This document shows positions 35,168 through 43,701 of a DNA stretch of 64,000 nt, piece after piece. How positions within the stretch are numbered: position 1 is the first letter of the stretch; every line of letters begins with the position of its first letter. Source of the stretch: Flavobacterium hibernum (GTDB taxonomy: Bacteria; Bacteroidota; Bacteroidia; Flavobacteriales; Flavobacteriaceae); NCBI RefSeq assembly GCF_000832125.1, contig NZ_JPRK01000011.1, positions 372,001-436,000 of the forward strand. The letters run 5' to 3'. A program made the translations under genes and the position numbers. Below the pieces are notes generated by a model that saw nothing but the letters and a program-made list of their open reading frames with translations, made no database searches and had not been told where the DNA came from.

Positions 35168-36766
35168 ATGAAAATCAAAAATTTCAAAGATTTTAAAATT
35201 AAAAGTAATGCCCTGAAATATTGGGCATTACTTCTTTTCTTTATTTCAAATATCTATTTAATACAAGCACAAGATAGCATCGTTATTACAAATCAGATTT
35301 TTGACAATCAAATTAAAAATCAGATTTTCAAATATCCAATTGCATATACGAATCAAAACATCAAAGATTTTACTTTTACCGAAGTGTCTTATGAACATCA
35401 GCAAAATGAATTTGCCAGAAAACAAATTGCGAACGAAGTAAATACCTATCAGTTTTTAGCTCAGGGACATTTTACAACAAAATCAAAATGGAAATTGTTT
35501 GGTGATTTCTCTATTAGAAAAATCGAAGAAAAAAATGTTGGCTGGGTACTTTCAGAAGATAGATCAGAAAATCAAGAAGTTATTATGCCACATTACTTTT
35601 TTGTACCAAGAAAGGCCGATTGGCAAAATCAGGTTTATAAAGTAAGCGGAGGTTTCTCGAAAGAAATTACCAATCATTTATCAATTGCATTTAAAGGCGA
35701 TTATCTTGCAGAAAAATATAGTCGAACATTAGATCCAAGACCTCAAATTACAAATAGAAAATTAAGCGGTGAAATTCAAATTGGATATCAAATTACCGCC
35801 AACCAAAAAGCGTTCGTATTAGGTAATTATGCCCAAAACATCAAAGATTACGTTTATACCTATAACAATAAAAGTTTAAATTTTGAAGCATATCCAGAAA
35901 CTTATTTACGATTTAATGCTGGTTATGGCAGGATCTTAAATTACTTTAAATCTGACCAGGAAGGCTATAAATTTACATATGAAGAGCTAACTGATAAGAT
36001 TGGTCTAGGATATACCTTTTCGAACAAAAACACAATATTAACTGCACTCTATTACAATCAAAACTCGAATACAATTTTTTACACCAGTGTTTTTAACCTT
36101 CAGGAATATCAAAGAATGAAACTTGACACAAAAATCAATCATGCTGAATTATTTGCTTTTCATAAATGGAATAAAAAAGAAATTAAATCAACTCTAAAAT
36201 TTGACAAAAGCGAAGCTCGTAATTTTGATGTGAAAAATAACGGATACAACTACAAAAATGCCTTAAAAACAGTTGATTGGTTAACTACTGTTTCAAAAAA
36301 AACAACATCAAACATTGACTATTTATTTGGATTGGATGTTATTTACAAACAAAACCAATACAATGATATCATGGCAATAACAGATATTGAAATAAATTCG
36401 CTTAATACGGGAATTTTTGGAAGTCGAGACTTTGCTTTTAAAAAGAGTAAACTAAACACCGCTGTAAGTTTTAATATGTATTTTCCATTACCATCATCTA
36501 AACTTGAATATTACGACACCTCGGGCGGAAGTAGTGCAACTTTTTTTAATGAAGTTATCATACATGATTATGTCGTAAGCACAACAAATTATTTTGCTCC
36601 TGCAATACGATTAGAATATAGCTATCCGGTAAAAAACAATAAAACAGTCGTATTCTTTACCAACTTAAAAGAAAAACTAGCTCTAAAAAAACAAAATAAT
36701 TACAACGCCATTATCAACACCAATACAACTTATTGGATTCAATGTGGTGTACAATTAAATTACTAA
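35168..36766 (+). CDS. DUF6850-type outer-membrane beta-barrel protein
   Basis: The 532-residue product has a signal peptide (about 1-35, ending IQAQ). Many alternating amphipathic strands with aromatic girdles run to a C-terminal TYWIQCGVQLNY, the pattern of a medium-size outer-membrane barrel. It matches what I know of the DUF6850 family, which travels with DUF4876. It starts 12 bp after the lipoprotein gene and ends 2 bp before the peroxidase ATG. Its role, perhaps pore or anchor, is unknown. Confidence 0.7.
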   Translation: MKIKNFKDFKIKSNALKYWALLLFFISNIYLIQAQDSIVITNQIFDNQIKNQIFKYPIAYTNQNIKDFTFTEVSYEHQQNEFARKQIANEVNTYQFLAQGHFTTKSKWKLFGDFSIRKIEEKNVGWVLSEDRSENQEVIMPHYFFVPRKADWQNQVYKVSGGFSKEITNHLSIAFKGDYLAEKYSRTLDPRPQITNRKLSGEIQIGYQITANQKAFVLGNYAQNIKDYVYTYNNKSLNFEAYPETYLRFNAGYGRILNYFKSDQEGYKFTYEELTDKIGLGYTFSNKNTILTALYYNQNSNTIFYTSVFNLQEYQRMKLDTKINHAELFAFHKWNKKEIKSTLKFDKSEARNFDVKNNGYNYKNALKTVDWLTTVSKKTTSNIDYLFGLDVIYKQNQYNDIMAITDIEINSLNTGIFGSRDFAFKKSKLNTAVSFNMYFPLPSSKLEYYDTSGGSSATFFNEVIIHDYVVSTTNYFAPAIRLEYSYPVKNNKTVVFFTNLKEKLALKKQNNYNAIINTNTTYWIQCGVQLNY

Positions 36767-36768
36767 AA

Positions 36769-37908
36769 ATGAAAACAAAGTTTATTGCCATTGGGATAAT
36801 GGTACTATCACTTATTATTGTTTCTTATGCTAAGATTGATCCAACGCTTTCTATTTCCGAATTAAAAAGGCTATACAGCAGCGGAGATTATCAAAAATGG
36901 CCAAAACCAGAAGTAGATTCTCTAGTTTATGCTCAAGGTTTTGAAGATATTGGAACTTTAGGCAAACCTGAATTTCCAGAAAGCAACCCGTATACCGAAG
37001 AAAAAGCTGCATTAGGTAAGATTCTATTCTTTGATCCTAGATTATCAAAATCAGGGCAGATTTCTTGTGCCAATTGTCACGATCCCGAATTGAATTGGGG
37101 CGATGCCAGAAGAGTTTCTTATGGAGAAGGAAGATTACAAGGTATTCGAAATTCTCCTAGTTTAATGAATATTGCTTATGCGAAAATTTTCTTTTGGGAT
37201 GGTAGAGCAGCAACGCTAGAAGATCAGGCAAGCTTTCCTATAAAAGATACTAAAGAAATGAACTTTCATATTGATCTTGCCACGAAAAGACTAAATAAAA
37301 TAAAAGGTTACAGAACACATTTTCAAAAAGCTTTTGGAAAAGAGAAACTCAATCAGGAAGAAATCTTAAAAGCCATTGCCACTTTTGAAAGAACCTTAAT
37401 AAGTCCGAAAAGCAGATTCGACAAATTTGTCGCGGGCGATTCTACACAACTAAACAATAAAGAAGTTCAAGGTTTGCACCTATTTCGTACCAAAGCACGT
37501 TGCATCAATTGTCACAATACGGCTAATTTCTCTGATAATAAATTCCATAACATTGGTCTGACTTATTACGGAAGAGAATATGAAGATCTTGGACGTTATA
37601 ACGTGACTAAAAAAGCCGAAAATGTTGGCGAGTTTAAAACGCAGTCTTTACGTGGGGTAGCACAAAATGCGCCCTATATGCACAATGGTTTATTCCCAAA
37701 TTTACGTGGTGTTTTAAACATGTATAATGCCGGGATGCCACAACCAAAGAGAAAAGAAAGTCAACAAAATGATACTTTATTCCCAACAACGTCTAAACTC
37801 ATTCAAAAACTAAAATTAAACGCATCAGAATTAGATGCACTAGAAGCTTTCATTACAAGTTTATCAACTGGTGCCTACAAAATGCGCCCGCCCGAGTTAC
37901 CGCAATAG
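36769..37908 (+). CDS. Diheme cytochrome c peroxidase / MauG-family protein
   Basis: The 379-residue exported protein has an N-terminal hydrophobic signal segment (about 5-21) and two c-type heme sites, C100-A-N-C103-H104 and C245-I-N-C248-H249. The conserved LGKILFFDPRLS, NSPSLMN and APYMHNG stretches are also present. The family reduces hydrogen peroxide or, in MauG and MbnH, oxidises residues of a partner protein. I chose the ATG at 36769, 2 bp after the DUF6850 stop; the in-frame start at 36733 overlaps that gene and weakens the signal peptide. It ends the receptor operon. Confidence 0.9.
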   Translation: MKTKFIAIGIMVLSLIIVSYAKIDPTLSISELKRLYSSGDYQKWPKPEVDSLVYAQGFEDIGTLGKPEFPESNPYTEEKAALGKILFFDPRLSKSGQISCANCHDPELNWGDARRVSYGEGRLQGIRNSPSLMNIAYAKIFFWDGRAATLEDQASFPIKDTKEMNFHIDLATKRLNKIKGYRTHFQKAFGKEKLNQEEILKAIATFERTLISPKSRFDKFVAGDSTQLNNKEVQGLHLFRTKARCINCHNTANFSDNKFHNIGLTYYGREYEDLGRYNVTKKAENVGEFKTQSLRGVAQNAPYMHNGLFPNLRGVLNMYNAGMPQPKRKESQQNDTLFPTTSKLIQKLKLNASELDALEAFITSLSTGAYKMRPPELPQ

Positions 37909-37917
37909 GTTTTAGTA

Positions 37918-38028
37918 TTCAGTCGCAGTTTACAGTAAAAAGTAAAAAAGTCGGGAATAATTAAAAATTATTCCCGACTTTTTTATGGACCATTGAATTG
38001 AATACTGCGACTGTAAACTGCGACTGAA
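37918..38028. repeat. Nested palindrome between convergent genes
   Basis: Outer 18-bp arms 37918-37935 and 38011-38028 (TTCAGTCGCAGTTTACAG) are exact complements. They enclose the terminator at 37945-37985. ACTGCGACTG words repeat within the right half. Confidence 0.8.
37945..37985. terminator. Terminator after the peroxidase operon
   Basis: Arms AAAAAGTCGGGAATAATT and AATTATTCCCGACTTTTT with a short loop and T-run; A-runs on the left let it work for the minus strand as well. Confidence 0.9.
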
Positions 38029-38035
38029 AACTACT

Positions 38036-38443
38036 CTACTTCACCATCACTCCTTCAACAAAAAGAATTGGCACTTCTTCCGTATCGTTTTCGTTTATTA
38101 AGTTTGATTTGAAGATGAATTTCTTGTCGTATAAAGTGTTTCCGATGAAAAAAGTTACTGAAAATTCGTTATTTAAAACCAATAGACTTTTTTCGATCAT
38201 TTCGATTTTTACTACTGAAACAGCAGGAACCTCAACAAATGCATGACGTAAAATAGATGTTTTTTTCATTTCACCATCAATAGTTCCAAAAGCTTTTGAA
38301 ACCACCATAACGCTATCTATATTAAAATCGCTGTCGTTTACAAGATAAGCATACCACACTTTCTCCATAAAATCGTCGCTCCATTCCTGAACGGCGGCTA
38401 GAAATACATTTTGCATTTCCGGGATTGTTATATCTTTTTTCAT
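38036..38443 (-). CDS. Hypothetical protein
   Basis: The 135-residue cytosolic product has no signal peptide or membrane segment. It alternates strands and short helices (for example EWSDDFMEKVWYAYLVND at about 17-34). No known motif is seen. I chose the ATG at 38443 over an upstream start at 38467, because the extension runs toward the palindrome at 38461. It is separated from pheS by that palindrome. Confidence 0.65.
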   Translation of the reverse strand: MKKDITIPEMQNVFLAAVQEWSDDFMEKVWYAYLVNDSDFNIDSVMVVSKAFGTIDGEMKKTSILRHAFVEVPAVSVVKIEMIEKSLLVLNNEFSVTFFIGNTLYDKKFIFKSNLINENDTEEVPILFVEGVMVK

Positions 38444-38460
38444 ATTACTCAAAAGTTTAA

Positions 38461-38539
38461 AAGTCAAAAGTCATAAAGTCGAAAATCATAAAGTCATTAC
38501 TTTGAGACTTTCGACTTTCGACTTTATGACTTTTGACTT
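38461..38539. repeat. Long word-type palindrome with 24-bp arms
   Basis: Arms 38461-38484 and 38516-38539 are perfect reverse complements built from AAGTC words (AAGTCAAAAGTCATAAAGTC). It fills nearly the whole gap between pheS and the next minus-strand gene. Confidence 0.85.
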
Positions 38540-38543
38540 AAAA

Positions 38544-39563
38544 TTAAATATTTGCTTTGAATTGCTCTAAGAAACGTACATCATTCTCGTAAAACATACG
38601 AATATCACCAATTTGATATAGTAACATTGCAATACGCTCTACTCCCATACCAAAAGCAAAACCATTATATTCATCAGGATTAATATCGCAATTTTTAAGA
38701 ACATTAGGGTCAACCATTCCGCAACCACCAATTTCTAACCAACCAGTTCCTTTTGTAATACGATAATCTGTTTCGGTTTTTAAACCCCAGTAAATATCAA
38801 TCTCAGCACTTGGTTCTGTAAACGGGAAATATGACGGACGTAGACGAATCTTAGATTTACCGAACATCTCTTTAGTAAAATAAAGTAACGTTTGTTTTAA
38901 ATCTGCAAATGAAACTTCTTTATCAATATATAATCCTTCTACTTGATGGAAAATACAGTGCGAGCGCGACGAAATAGCTTCGTTACGAAACACACGTCCC
39001 GGAGAAATCGTACGAATTGGCGGTTTATGATTTTCCATGTAACGCACCTGAACAGATGATGTATGCGTACGCAATAACACATCAGGATTGGTCTGAATGA
39101 AAAATGTATCCTGCATATCACGCGCAGGATGGTATTCTGGCAAGTTCAATGCCGTAAAATTATGCCAGTCGTCTTCGATTTCCGGACCTTCGGAAACGTT
39201 GAAACCAATGTTGGCAAAAATATCTATAATTTGATTTTTAACAATCGAAATAGGGTGGCGAGAACCAATAATAACAGGTTCTGCAGCACGCGTTAAATCG
39301 CCAAAAACTCCTTTTGTTTCTTGTTTGCTTTCTAATGCTTCAACAATTGCTTTTACTTTATCTTCAGCAGCTGTTTTTAAAGCATTTATGACTTGTCCGA
39401 ATTCTTTTTTCTGATCGTTTGGTACGTTTTTAAACTCGGCGAAAAAATCATTTAAAACTCCTTTTTTTCCTAAGAATTTTATACGAAATGCTTCTAGCTC
39501 CGCCGCGTTTTCAGTTGAAAAAGCTTGCGCTTCACCAATATAATCTTTTATCTTATCTATCAT
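38544..39563 (-). CDS. pheS: Phenylalanyl-tRNA synthetase alpha subunit
   Basis: PheS carries the catalytic site that charges tRNA-Phe. The 339-residue protein has the N-terminal coiled coil (about 1-85), motif 2 ([20 protein letters not shown]), the [12 protein letters not shown] substrate loop and motif 3 ([18 protein letters not shown]). An in-frame ATG at 39569 is equally possible and adds two residues. pheT is not adjacent, so the subunits are encoded apart. Confidence 0.96.
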   Translation of the reverse strand: MIDKIKDYIGEAQAFSTENAAELEAFRIKFLGKKGVLNDFFAEFKNVPNDQKKEFGQVINALKTAAEDKVKAIVEALESKQETKGVFGDLTRAAEPVIIGSRHPISIVKNQIIDIFANIGFNVSEGPEIEDDWHNFTALNLPEYHPARDMQDTFFIQTNPDVLLRTHTSSVQVRYMENHKPPIRTISPGRVFRNEAISSRSHCIFHQVEGLYIDKEVSFADLKQTLLYFTKEMFGKSKIRLRPSYFPFTEPSAEIDIYWGLKTETDYRITKGTGWLEIGGCGMVDPNVLKNCDINPDEYNGFAFGMGVERIAMLLYQIGDIRMFYENDVRFLEQFKANI

Positions 39564-39698
39564 TTTCATTCAATAATTGAGAATACAAATTTAAAATAAA
39601 AAAGTGAGATGTTAGAGGTTAGACGAAAGAAGTATTCTTAAACTTTATCCTCGCTTTCTCACCCAAATCTAAAATCTGCACTCTAAAATCTAAAATCA

Positions 39699-40055
39699 CT
39701 ATTCAATAAGTTCTCTTTCTAAAAAATAACTTACAATCGCTTCTTTCATTAAAACAGATTGTTCTCCGGCTTTTAATGATGGTAATTCTTCTTTTACTTT
39801 GTAATGCGGCCAACCTTCGGCATCAAAAAAATCGAATTCATAAAATCCGTAAGGCTCTAATAATCGGCAAATAGCGATGTGCATTAGGTTTAATTTTTCA
39901 TCTTTTTTGAATTCACGATGTACTTTTCCGAGTTCCTGAACTCCAATTAGGTAAATTATGGCATCCAAATCTAAATCTTCTCCTTGCGAAAATTGATTTG
40001 AAAGTATATTGACGAGCTTTTCCCAACGCTCTTTTAGTTGTGTATCTCTTGACAT
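39699..40055 (-). CDS. Conserved-looking hypothetical protein
   Basis: The 118-residue product is acidic and mostly helical (about 5-20, 28-45, 51-70 and 98-116), with an aromatic central segment (YGFYEFDFFDAEGWPHYK). There is no signal peptide or known motif. Gaps on both sides hold AT-rich repeats rather than genes. I do not recognise a function. Confidence 0.65.
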   Translation of the reverse strand: MSRDTQLKERWEKLVNILSNQFSQGEDLDLDAIIYLIGVQELGKVHREFKKDEKLNLMHIAICRLLEPYGFYEFDFFDAEGWPHYKVKEELPSLKAGEQSVLMKEAIVSYFLERELIE

Positions 40056-40070
40056 TTTATTTATGATTTT

Positions 40071-40146
40071 AAATTTTAGACTTTAGATTGAACAATGATT
40101 TAACGATTATTTAAATCTAAAATCAACAATCTAAACTCTAAAATTT
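40071..40146. repeat. Word-type palindrome
   Basis: Arms 40071-40090 (AAATTTTAGACTTTAGATTG) and 40127-40146 (CAATCTAAACTCTAAAATTT) match at 19 of 20 positions. AATCTAAAAT words continue in the loop and also occur at 39663-39700. Confidence 0.75.
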
Positions 40147-40299
40147 TTATTGCAAAGATACGGACTTCAAAGCCAAAGACCTTAAAAAATATAGACATAG
40201 AAAAGTTGCTAAGATACCAAGGAACTAAGTGAATGAGTTTTTACCTAAAAAAACCTCTGAACCTTTGCAACTCTGAACCTCTGAACCTAAAAAAAGATA

Positions 40300-40307
40300 T
40301 ATATTTG
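40300..40307 (+). promoter_or_regulatory. -7 promoter element of cvpA-like gene
   Basis: TATATTTG followed by CGCC lies 24 bp before the chosen ATG. Just upstream CTGAACCT occurs three times (about 40256-40290). Confidence 0.5.
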
Positions 40308-40331
40308 CGCCTCAATAAAACGACAGAAAAT

Positions 40332-40883
40332 ATGAGTTTTTTAGATATTATTTTGGGAGCACTTTTAGCTTTTAGTTTATACAAAGGCATCAAAAATGGT
40401 CTTTTTGTAGAAGTTGCTTCTTTTGTTTCTTTATTATTAGGAATTTATTTAGCGATAAAATTTTCTTCCCTAATGAAAGAAATTATTATGAAACACGTTT
40501 CCTGGAATCCAAATACAATTCAGGTTACTGCTTTTATTCTAACTTTTATTTTGGTTGTAATTGGTGTTTATTTCCTAGCAAAAATCCTTACCGGAATTGC
40601 CGATTTTGCTTTCTTAGGTTGGGCAAATAAACTAGGCGGAGGTTTTTTCAGAGTTTTAAAAACAATTTTGATTTTAAGTGTTATTATTGTTCTTTTTGAG
40701 AAAATAAACTTCAATAATATGCTCGCAAAACAGGAAACACTAGACAAATCTATTTTTTACAATCCGATAAAAAAGGTTGCTGCTTTTGTTTATCCTTCTA
40801 TCGAGAAATGGTATGATAGTTTTAAAGAAGAGCATGCTAAAGCTTCTGAAGAAAAAACCAACGAGACTTCTGAAAAAAAGTAA
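40332..40883 (+). CDS. cvpA: CvpA family membrane protein
   Basis: The 183-residue product has four membrane helices (about 5-22, 28-48, 66-88 and 105-125) and a charged C-terminal tail. The N-terminal FLDIILGALLAFSLYKGIKNG is the CvpA signature. Family members are needed for colicin V production or stress resistance in other bacteria, with an unclear mechanism. I chose the ATG at 40332 because the longer frame from 40233 reads through the CTGAACCT repeats and the promoter. Confidence 0.82.
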   Translation: MSFLDIILGALLAFSLYKGIKNGLFVEVASFVSLLLGIYLAIKFSSLMKEIIMKHVSWNPNTIQVTAFILTFILVVIGVYFLAKILTGIADFAFLGWANKLGGGFFRVLKTILILSVIIVLFEKINFNNMLAKQETLDKSIFYNPIKKVAAFVYPSIEKWYDSFKEEHAKASEEKTNETSEKK

Positions 40884-40897
40884 TTTCCGCAACGATT

Positions 40898-40941
40898 AAA
40901 CCCGACAGATTTTATCCCGAGGCTTCGGGACTGTCGGGTTT
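40898..40941. repeat. Palindrome (family A, modified copy) between convergent genes
   Basis: Outer arms AAACCCGACAG (40898-40908) and CTGTCGGGTTT (40931-40941) are the same word as at 1132-1164. The centre is replaced by a second stem TCCCGA-GGCT-TCGGGA (40915-40930). It lies at the end of the carbohydrate locus and may terminate it. Confidence 0.8.
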
Positions 40942-40966
40942 GACAAAGATTGAGTTTAGAACTATT

Positions 40967-43375
40967 CTACCAGTTTATTTCCAGCGTTTCTCCTTTTTTC
41001 AAGGTGATATCTTGTTTTTTATCTCCGAAAATTAATGTTGTTTTTCCTCCTATTTTAGAAGAAATTAAAGTTTTATCCAGTTTTTTATTACTCCAAGACA
41101 TTTCGATTTCAAATCCTCCTCTGGCACAAATTCCTTTTACATTTCCTGTTTCCCAAGAATCTGGCAAAGCTGGCAATAATCTGATTTCATTTTCATTAGA
41201 TTGAACTAACATCTCGGCAACGGCCGCAGCTCCACCAAAATTTCCATCGATTTGAAACGGCGGATGTGCATCGAATAAATTAGGATATGTTCCTCCTCCT
41301 CGTCTTGGTTTCTCGGTTTTCTTTCCGTCTGGATCAACATATCTTAATAATTCTCTGTACATTTTGTAAGCGCGATTTCCGTCCCAAAGTCTTGCCCAAA
41401 GATTTATGCGCCACCCTTTTGACCAACCTGTTGTTTCATCTCCTTTTATTTCGAGTGTTTTCTTAGCGGCTTGGGCTAATTCTGGAGTTTTTAATGGCGT
41501 AATTTGATCGCCCGGAAATAATCCAAATAATTGCGATTGGTGACGGTGTTGTGGTTCTTCGTCATTCCAATCAAAATACCATTCTTGTAAATTTCCTTTT
41601 TTACCAATTTGATACGGATGGAATTTAGAAAGTGCTTTTTCGAGCTTTCCTCTAAATTCATTGTCTATATTTAAAACTTTTGAAGCATTAATTGTATTCT
41701 CAAAACACTCTCTAATCATGGCTAGATCTGCAGTTCCTCCGTACATTGTTGCTCCAATAAAACCATCTGGTGCAATGTATTTATTTTCCGGAGAGGTTGA
41801 CGGCGACGTAATTAAATTTCCGTTTTTATCTAAAACCATCCATCCTAAAAAGAATTGTGATGCGCCTTTCATAATCGGATAACCTTCCTTTTTTAGGTAA
41901 TTTTTATCTTGTGTAAAAACATAATGCTCCCAAATATGTGTGCTCAACCAAGCTCCTGATAATGGCCAACAAGCCCAACTTGGGTCTTCTTTTCCAAAGT
42001 TTCCAACAGGATTTGTCATTGCCCAGATATCAGAATTATGAGCAGAAGCCCAGCCCTCATTTACACCATAGAAAGTCTTTGCCGTTACTTTTCCGGTAAC
42101 TGAAAGGTTTTTAATAAAACTTAAAAGTGGCAAATGCATTTCGGATAGATTGGTGTTTTCTGCCAACCAGTAATTTTCTTCCAAATTGATATTCATGGTG
42201 TAATTACTGCTCCAAGGCGGATTTAGATATGGATTCCAAAGTCCTTGCAAATTGGCAGGAACTCCTAAAGTTCTTGAACTACTAATCAGTAAATATCGTC
42301 CGAAATTAAAATATAATATTTCAAGATTTTTATCTTCTTTTCCTTCTGAATATCTTAACAAACGCTCGTCTGTTGGTAAATCTGGTGCGGTTGTTTTTCC
42401 TAAATCTAAAGTTACTCTATTGTAATATTTCTGATAATCGGCAATATGAGTTTCTTTTAATTCATTGAATGGTTTTGCAAAAGCTTTATTCAGCTTTTGT
42501 AGTGCAATTGATACATCATCTAATCCTTCAATTGCTGGGTTTTTGTCAAATCCATTAAAACTTGTGGCAACAGAAACATAAATAATAGCTTCCGTCGCAT
42601 CTTTTAAGCTTAAAGATTCTCTGGAACTTGTGATTTTTCCGTCCGTTTTTTTGATTTGGATTAAACTTGTAAATCTTGTCCCTCTTTCTTTTACTTCCAG
42701 GTATTTTGGCAAAACTGTATATCCGGGATTTTCATGAATTGGAGCAACTCCGGTCATTACCAAAATATTATTTCTTACTTCAACATTTGATTTTAGTAAA
42801 CTCTTTAAAGTAATATCAAAATTTAAACCTCCTTTTACACTGCTTGTCAATTTGATTGCCATAATTTGATCTGGTGCCGACACAAAATATTCACGGGTAA
42901 ATTTTATACCGTTCATTTCGTAACTAACCCTTGATACTGCATTCGAAATATCTAATTCTCTATGGTAATTAACTGCTTTTCCTTTCTCGGAATTATTGAT
43001 TTCTAATGTTCCCAAAGGCGAATACGATTCGGAGTTTTTACCTTCAATTTTTTTATTTAATTCTTCTGCTAGTTTGTAGTTTTCGTTTTTAAGGGCTTCA
43101 CGAATTGCCGGAAGATTTTTGTAAGCTTCTGGATTCATGTTGGCATTTACGGGTTCGCCCGACCAAAGTGTGATGTCGTTTAAATAAATTTTATCGGAGT
43201 TTGCACCACCAAAAATGGTTGCTCCCATTTTTCCGTTTCCTAAAACCAGACTTTCTTCAAAAAATTCCGCGGGTTGATTGTACCACAAAACTTGCTTGGA
43301 TTGCGCGGTTATGTTTGTGTAGAAAAAGGAGAAAACAAAAACAAAAAGTGCTTTTTTTATGAAGTTTAAGTTCAT
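40967..43375 (-). CDS. GH95 alpha-1,2-L-fucosidase (or alpha-L-galactosidase)
   Basis: The 802-residue exported enzyme has an N-terminal beta-sandwich starting after the signal peptide (QVLWYNQPAEFFEESLVLGNGKMG). An (alpha/alpha)6 barrel carries the conserved NINLEENYW motif, the acid Glu in TSPSTSPENKY and the Asp in PPFQIDGNFGG. These are the GH95 catalytic features. In this cluster it would remove terminal fucose from xyloglucan F side chains. I chose the ATG at 43375, where a clean signal peptide begins; a frame to 43429 adds unrelated residues. It is the last gene of the locus. Confidence 0.9.
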   Translation of the reverse strand: MNLNFIKKALFVFVFSFFYTNITAQSKQVLWYNQPAEFFEESLVLGNGKMGATIFGGANSDKIYLNDITLWSGEPVNANMNPEAYKNLPAIREALKNENYKLAEELNKKIEGKNSESYSPLGTLEINNSEKGKAVNYHRELDISNAVSRVSYEMNGIKFTREYFVSAPDQIMAIKLTSSVKGGLNFDITLKSLLKSNVEVRNNILVMTGVAPIHENPGYTVLPKYLEVKERGTRFTSLIQIKKTDGKITSSRESLSLKDATEAIIYVSVATSFNGFDKNPAIEGLDDVSIALQKLNKAFAKPFNELKETHIADYQKYYNRVTLDLGKTTAPDLPTDERLLRYSEGKEDKNLEILYFNFGRYLLISSSRTLGVPANLQGLWNPYLNPPWSSNYTMNINLEENYWLAENTNLSEMHLPLLSFIKNLSVTGKVTAKTFYGVNEGWASAHNSDIWAMTNPVGNFGKEDPSWACWPLSGAWLSTHIWEHYVFTQDKNYLKKEGYPIMKGASQFFLGWMVLDKNGNLITSPSTSPENKYIAPDGFIGATMYGGTADLAMIRECFENTINASKVLNIDNEFRGKLEKALSKFHPYQIGKKGNLQEWYFDWNDEEPQHRHQSQLFGLFPGDQITPLKTPELAQAAKKTLEIKGDETTGWSKGWRINLWARLWDGNRAYKMYRELLRYVDPDGKKTEKPRRGGGTYPNLFDAHPPFQIDGNFGGAAAVAEMLVQSNENEIRLLPALPDSWETGNVKGICARGGFEIEMSWSNKKLDKTLISSKIGGKTTLIFGDKKQDITLKKGETLEINW

Positions 43376-43557
43376 ACGATATGTTGTTTTTAAATTTTGA
43401 ATTAACCCAGAAACTTGGGATACTTCCACAATATTAATTTGTTATTGTGAAACATCGCACAAATACCCTCCAGTTTTTTTCACGAGATTTAAATTGATTG
43501 TTAAATGTAATCTTGATTTACATCTTTATTATCAGAATATTTAAACTCAATTTGTAC

Positions 43558-43670
43558 GCGTGAGGGATAGGAGCTAGCTACCGAAGTAGCGCGGATAGCC
43601 CGACCGCATCCTGATAAGAGGGCGCATACACGCAAACTAAATTTACCCTCTTATCAGGATGCGGTCACGC
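43558..43670. repeat. GC-rich compound hairpin element
   Basis: Perfect 21-bp arms 43602-43622 and 43646-43666 (GACCGCATCCTGATAAGAGGG and its complement) are nested within outer GCGTGA (43558-43563) and TCACGC (43665-43670). The left side also holds GCGTGAGGGATAGGAGC and GCGGATAGCCCGACC. It is far richer in GC than its surroundings and sits in the 326-bp gap between the GH95 and GH43 genes. The rest of that gap shows nothing else. Confidence 0.85.
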
Positions 43671-43701
43671 CCAAATAATCATTGTAAATTTTATTTCGAA
43701 C

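Noticed and set aside
38461..38539. CRISPR-like repetition of AAGTC words
   Set aside because: Repeat units are too short and irregular, are arranged as an inverted pair, and no spacers or cas genes exist.
40233..40331. N-terminal extension of the CvpA-like gene
   Set aside because: It reads through the CTGAACCT direct repeats and the TATATTTG promoter; family similarity begins at 40332.
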